This document shows positions 34,771-46,496 of a stretch of DNA of 64,000 bases, one piece after another. The position numbers and the translations under genes were made by a program. Location: positions 62,001 through 126,000 of the forward strand of contig JACVRA010000248.1 of assembly GCA_019828545.1 (NCBI GenBank), written 5' to 3'. The stretch is from Paracamarosporium sp. OC-R06-R3 (lineage: Eukaryota > Ascomycota > Dothideomycetes > Pleosporales > Didymosphaeriaceae). Position 1 is the stretch's first letter; every line of letters begins with the position of its first letter. The notes under the pieces were generated by a model that saw only the letters and a list, made by a program, of their open reading frames with translations, did no database searches and was not told the DNA's origin.

Positions 34771-37700
34771 ATGGCCCCGAACAAGAAGAAGAAGAAGCCC
34801 GCCGGTAACCCTGCTCGCGGATTTGCCACTACCTCGATAGCGAGCAAGCCCAAGCAGGACAAGCCCGCAGCCCCCAAAGATGAAGCCAGCCTACCAGAAA
34901 AGGAAGACGGCCCGGTAGTGGAACCGACTGCTCAAGTCTCGTCTGTCCCTGCGCCTGTTCCGCAAAAGGTCGAGCAGACCCCAGAAGAACTCGAAGCTCA
35001 GCTGGAACGTGACGAGCTTCAGCTGCTAGTCGAGAAGCATGCACCCAAAGTCCGGCGAGAGTCTCGTCGACAGGCTGCGAAGCTGCAGACAGACCGCAGG
35101 GTCCTTCGTGCCGCAGCAGAGTCACTCACTACCTATGACTGGCTGTCCAACGCCATCACAGACAACATCGTATCGCTGGCCCACGCCGAGTCAAAAGACT
35201 CTAATCGCAGGCAGGGCCAGCAGTCTTTGCTCAAGGTTTTGTCCGAAGAAGATGCCATGTCTAGATTGTGGATGCTTGATCTGACCCTACGCGAGATAGG
35301 TTTCTCACCTGCTCACATAGAGCCTGTCCTTCGTTGGCTCTGTGCAAATGCCGTCGCCGTGGATAGTGCAGCTAGTGTGTGGGGTCTGCAGGAAGCTCTT
35401 GAGTGGCTGGCTTTGGACCACTGTGACGGCCATTCACTTTCCTACGAGGAACCCAAGAAGTCACGTCCAATAGCTGCCTCTCCGAGCGCATCACGACCTG
35501 GTAAGTGGTGCTTGGGCATACTCCTTGGATGGTTCTCTCAAGCCGGATCGGATGACCCAAATCAACCATGGATCCATCACCCCTTTGTTTGGTAGTACTC
35601 TATGCCACATTACGCGCGATTAAAGTGTCGAGCTAACAATCTATCATCTAGTTACTCCAGTGCCTGAGAATCCTGTTACTACGGGGAGCAGTTTTGCTTC
35701 TGAAAATGAATCATCTCGAGCTCCCACTCCCGGGCTTCAAGGAAGACCAAAAGTGGCCCCACCAGAATCTGAAGTAGTCGATGTTGCCGTTAGTGACCTG
35801 GAGAGTGACCTTGAACCGGATCAGTTAGTCCCCACATATATCAAGATCAAGGGAAAACTATTCGAGCTCGATCCCGAGGCTGTAGAGCCGAAGTCGCGGA
35901 AGCAGGGTAAAGGCAACAAAGCCCGAAATGCGAAATCGTCGAGTGCAGCTCAGCCGCCAGCAGTACGAAAGCTACTCTCGCAACTGCAGAAACTGGAAAG
36001 CGACGCACTGTTCGACGAGATTGAAGCAGGGGCACGATGGCCCAACAAGAGGGCAGAGATTGCTCTAAAGATGGCAGCAGAGAGGCAGCAACAGCCGACA
36101 GCTCCGGATACGCTTAAGCCCGCTGTGGCTGAGAGTGGATCGGCCACTCCGCGCAAGGTCCCATCATGGAAACAGCCGGAACAAGATGCAAGCTCAGAAG
36201 CCAACGAGGAAGAGGATGTCTTGCTGGGCGACATGTTCTCGGCTATTCCCGATGAAACTCCAAAGGGTGACGAAACTAAGACAAGTGACACCAATGAGAA
36301 CGTAACGTTGCGTGACTTTGGCAAACAAAGTGGCATGAGTCCACGAAGAGTGCTAGAAGAAGCGATCCGTGCGAGGTTCGTACAGCAATACGCGGCTTGT
36401 TATGATGTGCTAACTAGAGCAGGGATTCGGGCGCCCGACTTTCGTACAGGCAAATTTCTCCTACGACCTACTCGTGCCGGCATTCTCTGACCGTGCTCTG
36501 GTCGAAAGAGCAAGATCTTGAATATGACACCGAGGTTGTTGGTGTGACTAGCTATATAAGCGGCTCTCGAGCCACTTTTGAGGCTAACTCCATTGCTACC
36601 GTCTCCGTAGAGCAAAGTGAAAGCTTTATATCTGCGGTGGCGCTGTTCAGCATGTTCGCGGCATCGATTAAAGAAGAAAAAGTTTACCTACGCCTTCCAC
36701 CTGTGTGGAGAGATCTCTACCGAGACCTACTTGAAAGTCGCAAATCTCGCATTGATGCTTCTGATCGCGACAAGATCAAGTACCTTCGGTCTCTGATCCA
36801 GGATCAACTAGAAGATGAGGAAACAGAAGGCGTCGTGCTCACAAGTCGCTTCAGAGCGCGTAACCAGGCTGCAGCTAGTTCAAATTCTTCTGCATCGGGC
36901 CAAAACACGCCCCCACAAACTTTCGACAGTCTCAAAGAATTATGGTACAACAAAGCTTCCACGCAATCTTTCCAATACATGCTCTCCGGGCGAGCTACAC
37001 TACCTGTGTACGCGTATCGACAAATGATACTTTCCACGATCGATCAGCATCAGGTGACTATAGTGTGCGGTGAAACGGGTAAGTGATTTCGGCCCCAAAG
37101 CAGAAACATGTATACTAATGCCAATGAAGGATGCGGAAAGAGTACCCAAATACCCTCTTTTCTTCTTGAGCACGAGCTGTCTCAGGGCAAGCCTTGTAAA
37201 ATATATTGTACCGAACCTCGACGAATATCAGCTATATCTCTTGCTCAGCGTGTAAGCGATGAGCTAGGAGAAGGACCCAAAGATCTTGGAACAATTCGCT
37301 CTTTGGTCGGCTACGCAATTCGATTGGAGTCAAAGATGACGCCTCAAACAAGGCTCGTCTTCGCAACTGTTGGTGTGGTCTTGCGTATGCTGGAATCAGC
37401 GAACAACTTGAACGAAGTAACGCATCTAATCATTGACGAAGTCCATGAGCGAAGGTAAGCATATCGGACGATCCTGATATTCCAAACTGACTAGGCGAAG
37501 CATCGACACCGACTTTTTACTCATTATTCTCCGTTCACTCATGATCACTCGTCCAGAGCTAAAAGTCATCCTCATGAGTGCTACCGTCGATGCAAATCGC
37601 TTCTCAAGCTACCTCAATGGGGCGCCTGTGCTCAATGTGCCCGGCAGGACTTTCCCTGTTGAGACTAGGTACCTTGAAGATGCAATTGAGCTGACACACT

Positions 37701-39517
37701 ACACTGCGACACCTCACAACAAGGTCGTTGAAGGCTCTGACATGAGTGGCAATGAGGATGATGAGACATCCTCTGAAAAACCCAGCATCTCGAACAAGTT
37801 GACGGGCTACAGTGCGGCCACCCGAAATGTACTGGCCGAGTACGATGAATATGCGATTGACTATGAATTGATCATCCGTCTCATGGAAGCGGTTGCTTAT
37901 GATCCGCAGCTTGCCCGTTACAGCAGTGCTATCCTGTGTTTCATGCCAGGTATTGCTGAGATTCGCCAACTCAACGACTTGCTAGCCGCTCATCCGTCTT
38001 TTGATAATAGCTGGCTCATATACCCTCTTCATTCCACCATCTCCAGCGAGGAACAACAAGCAGCTTTCGTTATCCCACCTCCAGGAATGAGGAAGATTGT
38101 CATCGCAACGAACATTGCAGAAACGGGAGTTACCATCCCGGACATTACATGTGTCATTGATACTGGCAAGCACAAGGAAATGCGCTTCGACGAGCGCAGA
38201 CAACTTTCTCGTCTGACGCAGTCGTTCATCTCCCGTGCGAATGCAAAACAGCGAAGAGGACGCGCAGGCCGTGTGCAAGAAGGCTTGTGCTTCCACCTGT
38301 TCACCAAGTATCGTCATGACAATCTCATGGTAGACCAACAGACCCCTGAAATGCTCCGACTTTCATTGCAGGATTTGGTCATGCGTACAAAGATATGTAA
38401 GCTCGGTGACATAGAGAAGACACTTTCCGAAGCCCTCGATCCACCCTCATCACGCAACATTCGGCGGGCAATCGATGCACTCATCGAAGTCGACGCTCTC
38501 ACACCTAACGAAGACCTCACGCCTCTCGGTAACCAAATTGCAAAGTTGCCGCTAGATGCTCATCTCGGAAAACTTGTCTTACTATCAGCCATGTTCAGCT
38601 GCGTAGACGCAGCCATCACCATCGCCGCAATCCTCTCCTCCAAATCTCCATTTCTCACTCCTTTCGGCGCCAAACAACGTGCCGACGCCGCACACATGGC
38701 CTTCAAAAAGGGCGACTCTGACCTCCTGACTACGTACAACGCCTACAACGCGTGGAAGAACGTTTGCACGACGGCCGGCCGCTCAGAAGCACAGTTCTGC
38801 CACAAGAACTTCCTCAGCGCCCCAAACCTGTCCAACATCGAGGACCTAAAAGCGCAACTACTCTCTTCCCTCGTAGAAGCCGGGTTCATCAGCATGAGCG
38901 CCGAGGAGCGCCGAACGCTCTCCCGATACCGCAGCACCGCCCGCAACCGCACATTCGTCGCCATCCCCCCACAGTACTCCGCCCACTCCGCCAACGACAT
39001 CCTAGTCACCGCCGTAATAGGCACAGCCTTCTACCCGAAGATCCTCACACGCGACGGCAAAGGCTGGAGAAACATCTCAAACGCGCAGTCCGTGTCCCTT
39101 TCCCCAACCTCCGTCAACAAAGCCTCCCCGATTAATCCATCCTCCGCGAAATACCTCTCCTACTACCACATCATGCAGTCCGCCAACAAGTTCTACAACG
39201 CACACGCCACGTCCATCGTCTACCCGCTTCCGCTCGTCCTCATGGCTGCCGCAGATGTCGAGTTCAAGCTGCATGCCGGCGTGGTCGCCATGCCGGGGAA
39301 CACGCTGCGGTTCGCGGTCCGGGAGTGGCGCGCGGCGGTCGCGATGAAGGTGCTGAGGCGCCGCGTGAAGGAGGTGCTGGGGTCCGCGTGGAAGAACCCT
39401 GGGCGCGGGCTTAGCGGTAGGGAGAAGGAGTGGCTGGGGTTGTTGTTCCGCGTTTTTGAGGAGCGCTGGGAGAGGGAGGAAAGGGTGAGGGAGAGGGGCG
39501 GTGCAAAGGCGAAGTAG
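34771..39517 (+). CDS. DExH-box RNA helicase, DHX29/DHX57/YLR419W type (1485 aa)
   Basis: Cytoplasmic RNA helicase; DHX29-type members help the 40S subunit scan structured leaders. Exons: 34771-35500, 35652-36375, 36423-37078, 37130-37454, 37495-39517, summing to 1485 residues. The third exon border is set by the branch site GTGCTAAC before 36422 and restores a conserved run (ARDSGARLSYRQIS, then RHSLTVLWSKEQD). The N-terminus is very basic (MAPNKKKKKPAG), with a coiled, charged region to about 480. Helicase motifs: GETGCGKSTQIP (motif I, split by an intron), TEPRRISAISLAQRV (Ia), DEVHERR (II), MSATVDANRFSSYL (III), ATNIAETGVTIPDITCVIDTG (V) and QRRGRAGRVQEGLCFHLF (VI). HA2/winged-helix and OB-fold parts follow. 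The exact orthology (DHX29 versus DHX57) needs a tree. Confidence 0.93.
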
Positions 39518-41791
39518 AGTGTAGGGTAGGGTAACGGGGTAGGATAGTTACATAGGAAGGGCGGGATGAGAAGGCGTGTAGGAATATATAAAGTATATTG
39601 AAAGTGAAATGTGAATAGTAGCAAATGGTCTTTGGTTTGTATCTGTGGTGTGTTGATTGTATTGAGTGGGGTTTAGGGATGGATCCTAGACCTGGTTATG
39701 TGGCTTGAAAGGTAGTGTCAAGGTGGAATATATCCACCAGCAACTAAATTTTTATCTTATTAATAAATCATCTAGCGCGTGGCGCGAGAGAACGGGTATC
39801 GAAGGGTAGGCATGTGTGTCCCTTGTACTTGTACTAACGTAGTTGAATTGAAAGACAGTTAAAGCTGGTCTTGAAGAATTATGTCTAGAGCCAAAGGAGA
39901 TACACGGGTGCTGGTAACGCGCTCAACTACTCGACGCCAGGCTCCTGTAAAAACCAAAATCTGAAGTTCGGTTTAGTTCAATAATTTATACTCGGTATCT
40001 ACGTTCGAAGTATACATGTAAGCGTGTGGTGGTGATGAAAGGTGGTATTTGGGTATAGAGACTTTCCTGGTGACTATCCTGGTGACTAGGTACTTAACTG
40101 TCCTCACACGATAATTGCCAGTCGCGATACATCTTCCTTATAATTCCTTCTAGAGCAAGAGTCTTCTTCGTTGCATTAGTCACTTACCCAAATCTATTAC
40201 TGTCTAGCATGGTTCAGTTCATTTACTAATACACGTACTTGGTCATTCACTCACTCACCCACTCACTATCTATTTACCCAAACACACACTCCAATCTACA
40301 TATACTATTGTAAATACCCTATATATACCTATTAATTCATAATACCATCACCGAATCAAACAAAAACTCAATTGGGTTCTTTGAGCCGGGCTTCGAAGTG
40401 GCTTTAAGTTTTTGATTTTTTTGACTCTGTGAAAACATCGGACGGTGCGGCAGTTCGAACCCGTCGCTTGGTATGTTATATATGGAGAGATAGATATGTT
40501 TGTGCGCATACTGCGCAAGCTATCTACATGTCTATTGTCTATCGTTTGTATCCCTATTATCGCCGTCTACACGCTCCCCTCAAGAAATGTTCGATTGACG
40601 GCGACAAATCGGCAATTACTGGACTTCCGCAGCTTCACTCTGCCTAGTCGGCTGCTAGCGATCTCGCAATTGCGATTCGAGACTTCGGGAGATGTTAGGG
40701 CTCCACGTGCCCCAATCCCGCCCGCATGTACTAGTGGCCATGTACTGAAGCTCCTGCGCGCTAGAAGGACACCATTCTCCAGTCGATGGCAATATTGTAG
40801 TTATCTGTGCGCGTGAGGTAATCATGGGAAGATCGACGATTGAAGCTCCGTCATATCATATATGATTGATGATCTGTAGGGCGAAGACAGCGGCCGAGAA
40901 AGCGCGGGTTAAAGAGAAGAAAGACGGTGGGCTGAAACTTCAGAGATATCATGAAAACGAACTTGATAGGCCTACCACGAACCCAATCGTCTCAGCGAGC
41001 TCCGACATCACGAGTGGCTCCAATAAAGCGGGTTTAAGTATCACAAATGTGTCACGTACAACTTTTGTAGAACAAAACCTCTGTTGCCTTGTAGTATCCA
41101 TACTTACGATTTCTCGGTGCTACTTCAATAATCCAAACGTGACGCTGCGAACGTATCATGAAATTAAGATGATCTCCATCAATGGAAACGTTACACAAAT
41201 TCCAATGAGCTGTAATCGGAAAATCAGCTAAAACTGATTTTATAGTTTGTTGATAACATGCTGAACGGAACGAGAGTCGAAAGTCGAGATAATTGTCTAT
41301 ACGATAGCGGTAGGTGATGATGTAGTGTGCATACGCATTTCTGTCAGCGTGCTATACGTGATCTCCGTTTTTATGCGTGTATGTCATCCCGTCAACCACA
41401 ATCCTTCTACACCGAAGCTTGCCTAATCCGAACGCAACGCCGAAGTTGAGGCTGTGTCAGACCTTTGCCACTACCAACATTGATTGCGGGGCGCAGCAAA
41501 AGAACACATTCTTTCCGTTATACTCGTCTTTTCCAAGTGTTTCTTTTTCCTTCTCTCTCGGTGTAGCAGTATAGGTGAAGATGAAAGCAAAGCGGGTCTA
41601 GCTGGGTGGCAGTGCCATGAACGAATCTCGCACACCTTCGTTCCTTCTACGGCCTTTTCCAGCAAGAGGTCAATGTTTTTGTTTTATTCGTCATCGTTGT
41701 TGGTACTCCTACTGGTAAGGAGCAAACGACGCGCTATGTGCAAGCCATGCGTAAATTCTTAGTATTCATATTCATTCAAAATCCACAATCA
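39518..41791. other. Gene-poor AT-rich region
   Basis: About 2.3 kb with no supported gene. Left part: the helicase 3' end, then AT-rich sequence with many TAT/ATA steps (40280-40340). A short run of CACTCA-like steps occurs near 40245-40270. Open frames near 40429-40816, 40866-41231 and 41377-41762 have no recognisable features and no good splice context. A GTTCGAAC palindrome near 40453 recalls a tRNA B-box, but no cloverleaf can be drawn. Confidence 0.5.
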
Positions 41792-42299
41792 TTAATTTTC
41801 GTTCTTTTGCTCATCTTTATCATCATCCTTAGCCTCGTCATCGTCATCGTCATCGTTCTCTTCTTCTTCTTCCTCCTCCTCTAATGCACAATGTAATAAA
41901 TGGATACAGAAGCCGACACCATTACGCTTCGCCTCATGTTCAGACATCTCATCTTCGCTACCTGGCCACACTTTTCTCCACGATATCTTGGTAATTTTGG
42001 CCCAATCCTTAGCGTCAGTTTTGTCGGAGTCGCCAGCCGCAACTGTGAGCGCGATCATTTCCCGAGATTTCCAGCCCCAGTAAGCGTGAACGACGATGTT
42101 GCCTTGAGCGTCAGGCGTGTCGGTTTTGACAAACCACTTGTCGTCCATAGATTCCGGTCTATAGCCTTGCAGCATCTTGTTGTAGTCTTCATACGTGATG
42201 GTGCGATCCCATTCTGCCGTTGCCGGCGGGGTTTCAAAGGGGATCACCACTGATCGTCGTTATTAGCGAGCCCGGCTTAGATCGAAAAGTAGGCATACT
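41792..42299 (-). CDS. Small hypothetical protein with acidic tail; start codon assembled by splicing (152 aa)
   Basis: Function unknown; similar short proteins occur in Dothideomycetes by my recollection of the motif pattern. The main exon 42249-41792 opens at TG GTG ATC with no in-frame ATG that keeps the well-formed N-terminus. Upstream, a canonical 49-bp intron (42298-42250: donor GTATGCC, branch GCTAATAAC, acceptor CAG) joins an A at 42299 to that TG, creating ATG. The preceding leader has an in-frame TAA, so translation must begin there. The protein reads MVIPFETPPATAEWDRTITY, then NKMLQGYRPESMDDKWFVK, DTPDAQGNIVVHAYWGWKS, a short Trp-rich part, and ends in a long Glu then Asp run and Lys/Glu/Asn. 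No signal peptide is seen. The acidic run is encoded by GAG/GAA and GAT/GAC tracts (41810-41882). Confidence 0.6.
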
Positions 42300-43237
42300 G
42301 TCTTAGATTGGATGCGAATGTGCTCGGGTTGGTGATAGACGCCTGATACAAAATCCAGAGGAGAAGATCTTGTTCGAATAGCTTGGAGATGAAGATGGTT
42401 GTGGTCAAATGCGATGCGAACAGTGATCGTGGGTCGGCTGCTACTTAGGTGACATCTAACGCGGTGCCACAAGTCAGCCGCCCCCACTTATGTAATTGTG
42501 GCTGAGTCCGGAACGATTGCTCGTGACACCTTCCAGAATCAAGTCGCGGACTTGGTTGTCGTGTGAAAATGATTGCGTACAAGCGTAGAGGCCTAATATT
42601 CGGCGTGCAGTATGCAGTGTTGCAAGATCTATACATGATCCTACGCCGGGCATTTTCTAAGCGCCTTGGCGATGTTTCCGCTGCTCACAATTTCGGTCTT
42701 CGCACCCCGTTAATGCAAATTTGGCCAATCAATCGGGAAGTTTGCGAAGTGCTTAGCTTAATCTTCCTTCGAAAGTCCGGTAAGCCCCCAGTCTCGTTTA
42801 TTTTCGAAGCACTGTCTCGACGAATCGGATATCGCCCGATCAAGGCGATTGTGGCACAATTCGTCCAATCAGAATATTCCTGAGAGCCCTTGATGAGCAT
42901 ACAGTAAGACGGAAATCAGGCGTGAAATCCGTACGAGAAATTGTAACTGACATCCGCTTAGCGTCAACCTGGTTCTCCAGGGTGGCTGCATTGTGTCCGA
43001 AATGCAAGGGCGATCTCACTATGGAGGCCTTGCGGACTAGAGAAAAAAGTGAACTGTACATGGCTATAAAACGGTATTCTAGGACGACATGCAGAGTATC
43101 CAGGGTCAATCTCCTCGTTCATTCATTCGCTCATCTTTTTTTGACACTCATTTAGCGACTCGTCGCATTTCCATTCGTTTAGAATCTGAGATTCGTTTTC
43201 ACACCAAGTTGCCTCGTGCAACACACTTGCAGGCAAT
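42300..43237. other. Divergent upstream region with left copy of inverted duplication
   Basis: It contains the 5' leader of the small acidic protein (minus strand) and the promoter of the secreted repeat protein (plus strand). From about 42990 the sequence is duplicated, inverted, at about 45130-45520. The inner part, 42500-42980, shows no gene. Confidence 0.55.
43061..43070 (+). promoter_or_regulatory. TATA box of the secreted repeat protein gene
   Basis: TGGCTATAAA lies about 170 bp before the ATG. It is conserved in the inverted degenerate copy (TATAAAAC on the minus strand near 45443-45452), so it predates the duplication. The leader after it is pyrimidine-rich (CTCATCTTTTTTTGAC). Confidence 0.6.
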
Positions 43238-44926
43238 ATGTTTTGGCGGAAGCCGTTAGCCCTTCTTGGGCTCCTAGCTGCCGTGGGCAGCGCAGTAGCT
43301 CCCCCCAAGGAAGTGGAGCTACTCTATGAGAGTGAAGAGTTCATATTTTTCCGGGCTGATAAGTAAGTTTCCCTTGGATATAGAGTTCTGCGAGAAAACC
43401 TTTCTGTCAAAATACACTGTGTTGCCCCAGGACACGCAGTACAGTGGCTGACTATTCAAATTTTTTACTTGTGCTGACTATACATCCGCGATTTAGACGT
43501 AGTCCTGATGTAATAAAAGGCACACATGGTTTTCAAACGTTGGCCCATGCTAAGGGAAAGACACCGAACTACAGCCTGTGGGACCATTGCAAAATCAAGG
43601 CGGCATCAGCAGGCTATGGGAACGTGGAAGATGATGGCTATGTGGGCACGAGCACGGACGTTGCATTTGTTGCGGAATGGATGGTGGAAAAGCTCGAAGA
43701 CAACAACGTCGATAACATCCAATCCACCATTTACAAGATTGCGTCCGACCGAAACCTTATCAGTTGCCAGGATACACTTGGACGATGTTCGTACACCTGT
43801 CTACTATGGTCAAATACCATGCTGACTTGATTCAGATAACCCAGAGCCACGCGAGCAAGAATACGGTGCTATCGATGGCATCCCTTGGAAACAAGTCATG
43901 GGTTGGTACAATCAATTCACCGTGCGTGGGGGTGGTGATACGAAAACGGTCACGAACGCCGTGTACCATGAGAATCCGGACTTTGATAAAAGCCACTACA
44001 AGAACCTTCCTGACGGTACCCCCAGTGCCACCAACAACTATAACTACAGACTCGCTGGATTCCCCATGAACGACAAAAAATGGCAGGAGGAGCCTTGGAA
44101 ATCGGCTTCTGACCGTGTTTGCGGCAAGGAGGACGCACCGAAAGGGAAAGGCAAGAAGGGGAAGAAGGGAGGACCCGCCCGCCGCGACGTCGATGACATC
44201 GAGGACGATGAAAAAATGCAACTCATGACTCGTGACAGTGAAGACATGTTCCTAGTTGCTAGGGGCAGGAGCAGGGGGTCCAGCAGGGGCTCCAGCAGAG
44301 GTTCCAGGCTGTCTTCTTCGAGGGCTAGCAGGACCAAGAAGCACAGGACGAAGAAGCCCACCAAGAAACCTACCAAGAAGCCTACCAAGAAGCCTACCAA
44401 GAAGCCTACTAAGAAGCCTACTAAGAAGCCCACAAAGAAGTGCACGGCAGCAATGAAAAAGGCAGGAAAGTGCGGTACTAAGAAGTGTACTGCAGCCATG
44501 AAGAGGGCAGGAAAGTGCGGTACTACGTGTTCTGCGGCCGTGAAGAAGAGGAACGGTGGCAAATGCCCCGTGAAAAACACGTGCACTGCTGCCGTAAAGA
44601 AGAGGAACGGTGGCAAGTGCCCAGTGAAGAACACATGCACTGCGGCAGAGAAGAAGAAGAACGGAGGCAAATGCCCAGCAAAGAACACGTGCACTGCTGC
44701 CGAGAAGAAGGCCAATGGTGGCAAGTGCCCAACATGTACTGCTGCGGAGAAGAAGAAGAACGGTGGCAAGTGCCCCCCGCAATCGTGCCCCTTGCCCAAG
44801 ACCAACAACCAGTTGGCACTGGAGTATATCAAGATGTTCAAGTCAGGAAAGCTTGGAAAGGGTAAGAAGGCCGGTTCCGGCACCAGCACCGGCAAGAAAG
44901 GAAAGAAGACCGGATCTAGGGTCTGA
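43238..44926 (+). CDS. Predicted secreted modular protein with Lys-Pro-Thr and Cys repeat tail (523 aa)
   Basis: Unrecognised family. Exons 43238-43362, 43431-43786 and 43836-44926 sum to 523 residues. The start ATG gives a clean signal peptide (MFWRKPLALLGLLAAVGSAVA, cleavage before PPKE). Residues about 22-260 form a folded-looking domain with IFFRADKTRSTVADYSNFLL, HPRFRRSPDVIKGTHGFQT, NYSLWDHCKIKAASAGYGNV, GYVGTSTDVAFVAEWMVEKL and GWYNQFTVRGG. A Gly/Lys run (KGKGKKGKKGG) and an Arg-Gly-Ser linker follow. Seven perfect KKPT units come next (residues 333-360), then seven units of the type CTAAxKKxNGGKCP with paired cysteines, and a Lys/Gly tail. Secretion plus a very basic Cys-paired tail suggests a wall-, chitin-, polyanion- or metal-binding role, or an effector-like protein; all of that is inference. 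Its own 5' end recurs inverted and broken downstream. Confidence 0.8.
44351..44434 (+). repeat. 12-bp coding repeat, 7 copies (KKPT)
   Basis: Seven consecutive 12-bp units of AAGAAGCCTACC type encode KKPT without interruption. Third positions vary (AAA/AAG, CCC/CCT, ACC/ACT/ACA), so the copies are not brand new. The unit grades directly into the Cys repeat (KKCT). Confidence 0.95.
44435..44788 (+). repeat. Cys-paired coding repeat, 7 modules
   Basis: Seven imperfect modules of 13-18 codons, two early ones KKCTAAMKKAGKCGT-like and five later ones TCTAAEKKKNGGKCP-like. Each contains two cysteines separated by nine or ten residues, with CxAA and GKC invariant. The end is PPQSC. Some spacer copies (VKN, AKN) are lost between the sixth and seventh modules, as expected from slippage or unequal crossing-over. 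Confidence 0.92.
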
Positions 44927-45129
44927 GAGCAGGATGTGGTTCCAAGGGGTACCGAAGGTCCTGGAGACTAGCCGGTGCGTGCGAGAGGGCGGGTTACGAG
45001 ATAGGACACTCAAAGGGCGTTTATGGGGGAATTACGGGGTCAAACAACCTTCGATTCGTATGTAGAATCTTTATAGACCGCGTTCTGGAAGCAATATTTT
45101 CAAACTTTCAAAGCCTTGAATTCATTCAG

Positions 45130-45520
45130 TGACTAAAGATTCTAGACCCAAGGGAGACTTCCCTATCAGCTCGGAAAATACAAATTCTTCATCTAGATTT
45201 TTCGAGGTCCATGCGCTTAGAAAGTGAAGGAGTTGTGCTGCCCACGGTAGCTAGGAGCCCGAGAAGGATAAATGGCTTCTACCAAAACATGTAGCTCTCA
45301 AGGTTGGAGATTCCGAACAAATGGCAACGCGCTGAGTCGCTCAATGAGTGAATAGGACGTGAATGAATGTCGAAAGAAGATGAGTGAACGAGTAGAAGAG
45401 GGAGCTGACCCTAGATACTCTACACTTCGCCGTAGAGGCATGTTTTATAGCCATGTACAATTCGCTCTTTTCTCTAGATGCCCGAAAGCCGAACGTGGCC
45501 ATACTTGCCACACCGTCGGA
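45130..45520 (-). pseudogene. Inverted degenerate copy of the promoter and first exon of the secreted repeat protein gene
   Basis: Read on the minus strand, this stretch tracks 42990-43400 base by base. It includes the AGAGAAAA-GTACATGGCTATAAAAC promoter box, the leader, ATGTTTTGG at 45290-45282, the signal-peptide codons (LLGLLA-VGS) and IFRAD just before the first donor site, where similarity fades. By eye roughly three quarters of positions agree. The fourth codon CGG has become the stop TAG (45281-45279) and another stop follows, so it cannot encode the signal peptide. Many differences are C/T or G/A, as repeat-induced point mutation would give. Nothing corresponding to exons 2 and 3 follows. 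Confidence 0.83.
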
Positions 45521-45914
45521 CTTGGGGTACAATTTCCGTCTCTTAAGGCACAGTTCCCGATATTGCATCCGGTAATCGAGGATGCAGGTCCCTATGAATT
45601 TCTGAAGCTCGCAACGTATCCTACTCAAACGAGCGACATCTCCGCCTTGCCTATGAACAGAAACAAAGGCATCTCAAGAATACCTAGATATTCGCCTTGA
45701 TCAGGTGTAGTCCAGCTTGAACGCGGCAGTGCGACTCAAAAACAAACGAGACATCGGGATCTTCCCGGACACCTGTCCGTTTCGGAAGAAAAAGCCAAGG
45801 TCGGTTCAGTAGCTAGGCAGCAGAAGCATGGGATGTTTGATCGAGTCGTGGTTGGCCTATCGCTTTGGCACGAATTGAACACGTCGTGGAGGACCAGCGC
45901 GGTGTTCTAGCACT

Positions 45915-45954
45915 ACGCCTCACGCCTCACGCCCCACGCCCCACGCCCCACGCC
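45915..45954 (+). repeat. 7-bp tandem repeat (ACGCCYC)n
   Basis: Five full units (two ACGCCTC, three ACGCCCC) and a partial one, in intergenic DNA between the pseudogene copy and UGGT. Confidence 0.93.
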
Positions 45955-46496
45955 GAATACCGAACTCCTTGACATATCTATGCTTGTACGCATTCGCTGC
46001 CTCACACGCGTTCCGCATTTACATGAGTGGGGCGCCTACTTTGCGGCACGGTTGCCCCGCGTCAAATAGTATCAACTGACCCACGACCGCTATTCGCATC
46101 ATGGCACTTAACTGTCAACCATCTCTATCATATCTAGGCTATTTCCCTTGGGATGTTGCATCGGGCGTCTACCACCGAATTGAGCACAAGCACATACCAT
46201 CTAAGACTTTCCCCTCTCTATCTACCAGAGTAGATCTACCTTCCCATCCTCACTGATTTCGCCAAGAAAGATGTTCAGTGGTGAGAGTGACACTTTAGTT
46301 AGACTGCGTTTCCTAGGACGCACGCTGAGTAAAGCGCGATAGAGACGAAGACACGCACACAAGCAAGAGCAGCCACTCAGCCAAACAAGACCAGAATAAA
46401 CGAAAGGACGCAGAACAACGCAAACGCTCACAAAAATCTATCTATGCTCTACATATCCACACAGACACAGGACACGCACATGCAAGCACCCAAAAT

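Larger units (their letters stand above)
44927..46496. other. Intergenic region carrying the inverted pseudogene copy
   Basis: It holds the 3' end of the secreted protein gene, the inverted copy of its promoter and first exon (about 45130-45520), a 7-bp repeat tract (45915-45954), and the 3' flank of UGGT. No intact gene is supported. An open frame on the minus strand at 45341-45628 lies in the duplicated promoter and is not coding. Confidence 0.6.

Noticed and set aside
40440..40475. Possible tRNA gene, from a GTTCGAAC B-box-like palindrome
   Set aside because: No A-box at the right distance and no acceptor, D or anticodon stems can be paired.
44435..44788. Cys repeats as a metallothionein
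   Set aside because: The cysteines are too far apart (nine to ten residues) and lack the CxC/CC patterns of metallothioneins.
44044..44895. Long minus-strand frame opposite the secreted repeat protein
   Set aside because: It is the mirror of a repetitive Lys/Thr/Pro coding region; repeats keep the opposite strand open. No splice or start context supports it.
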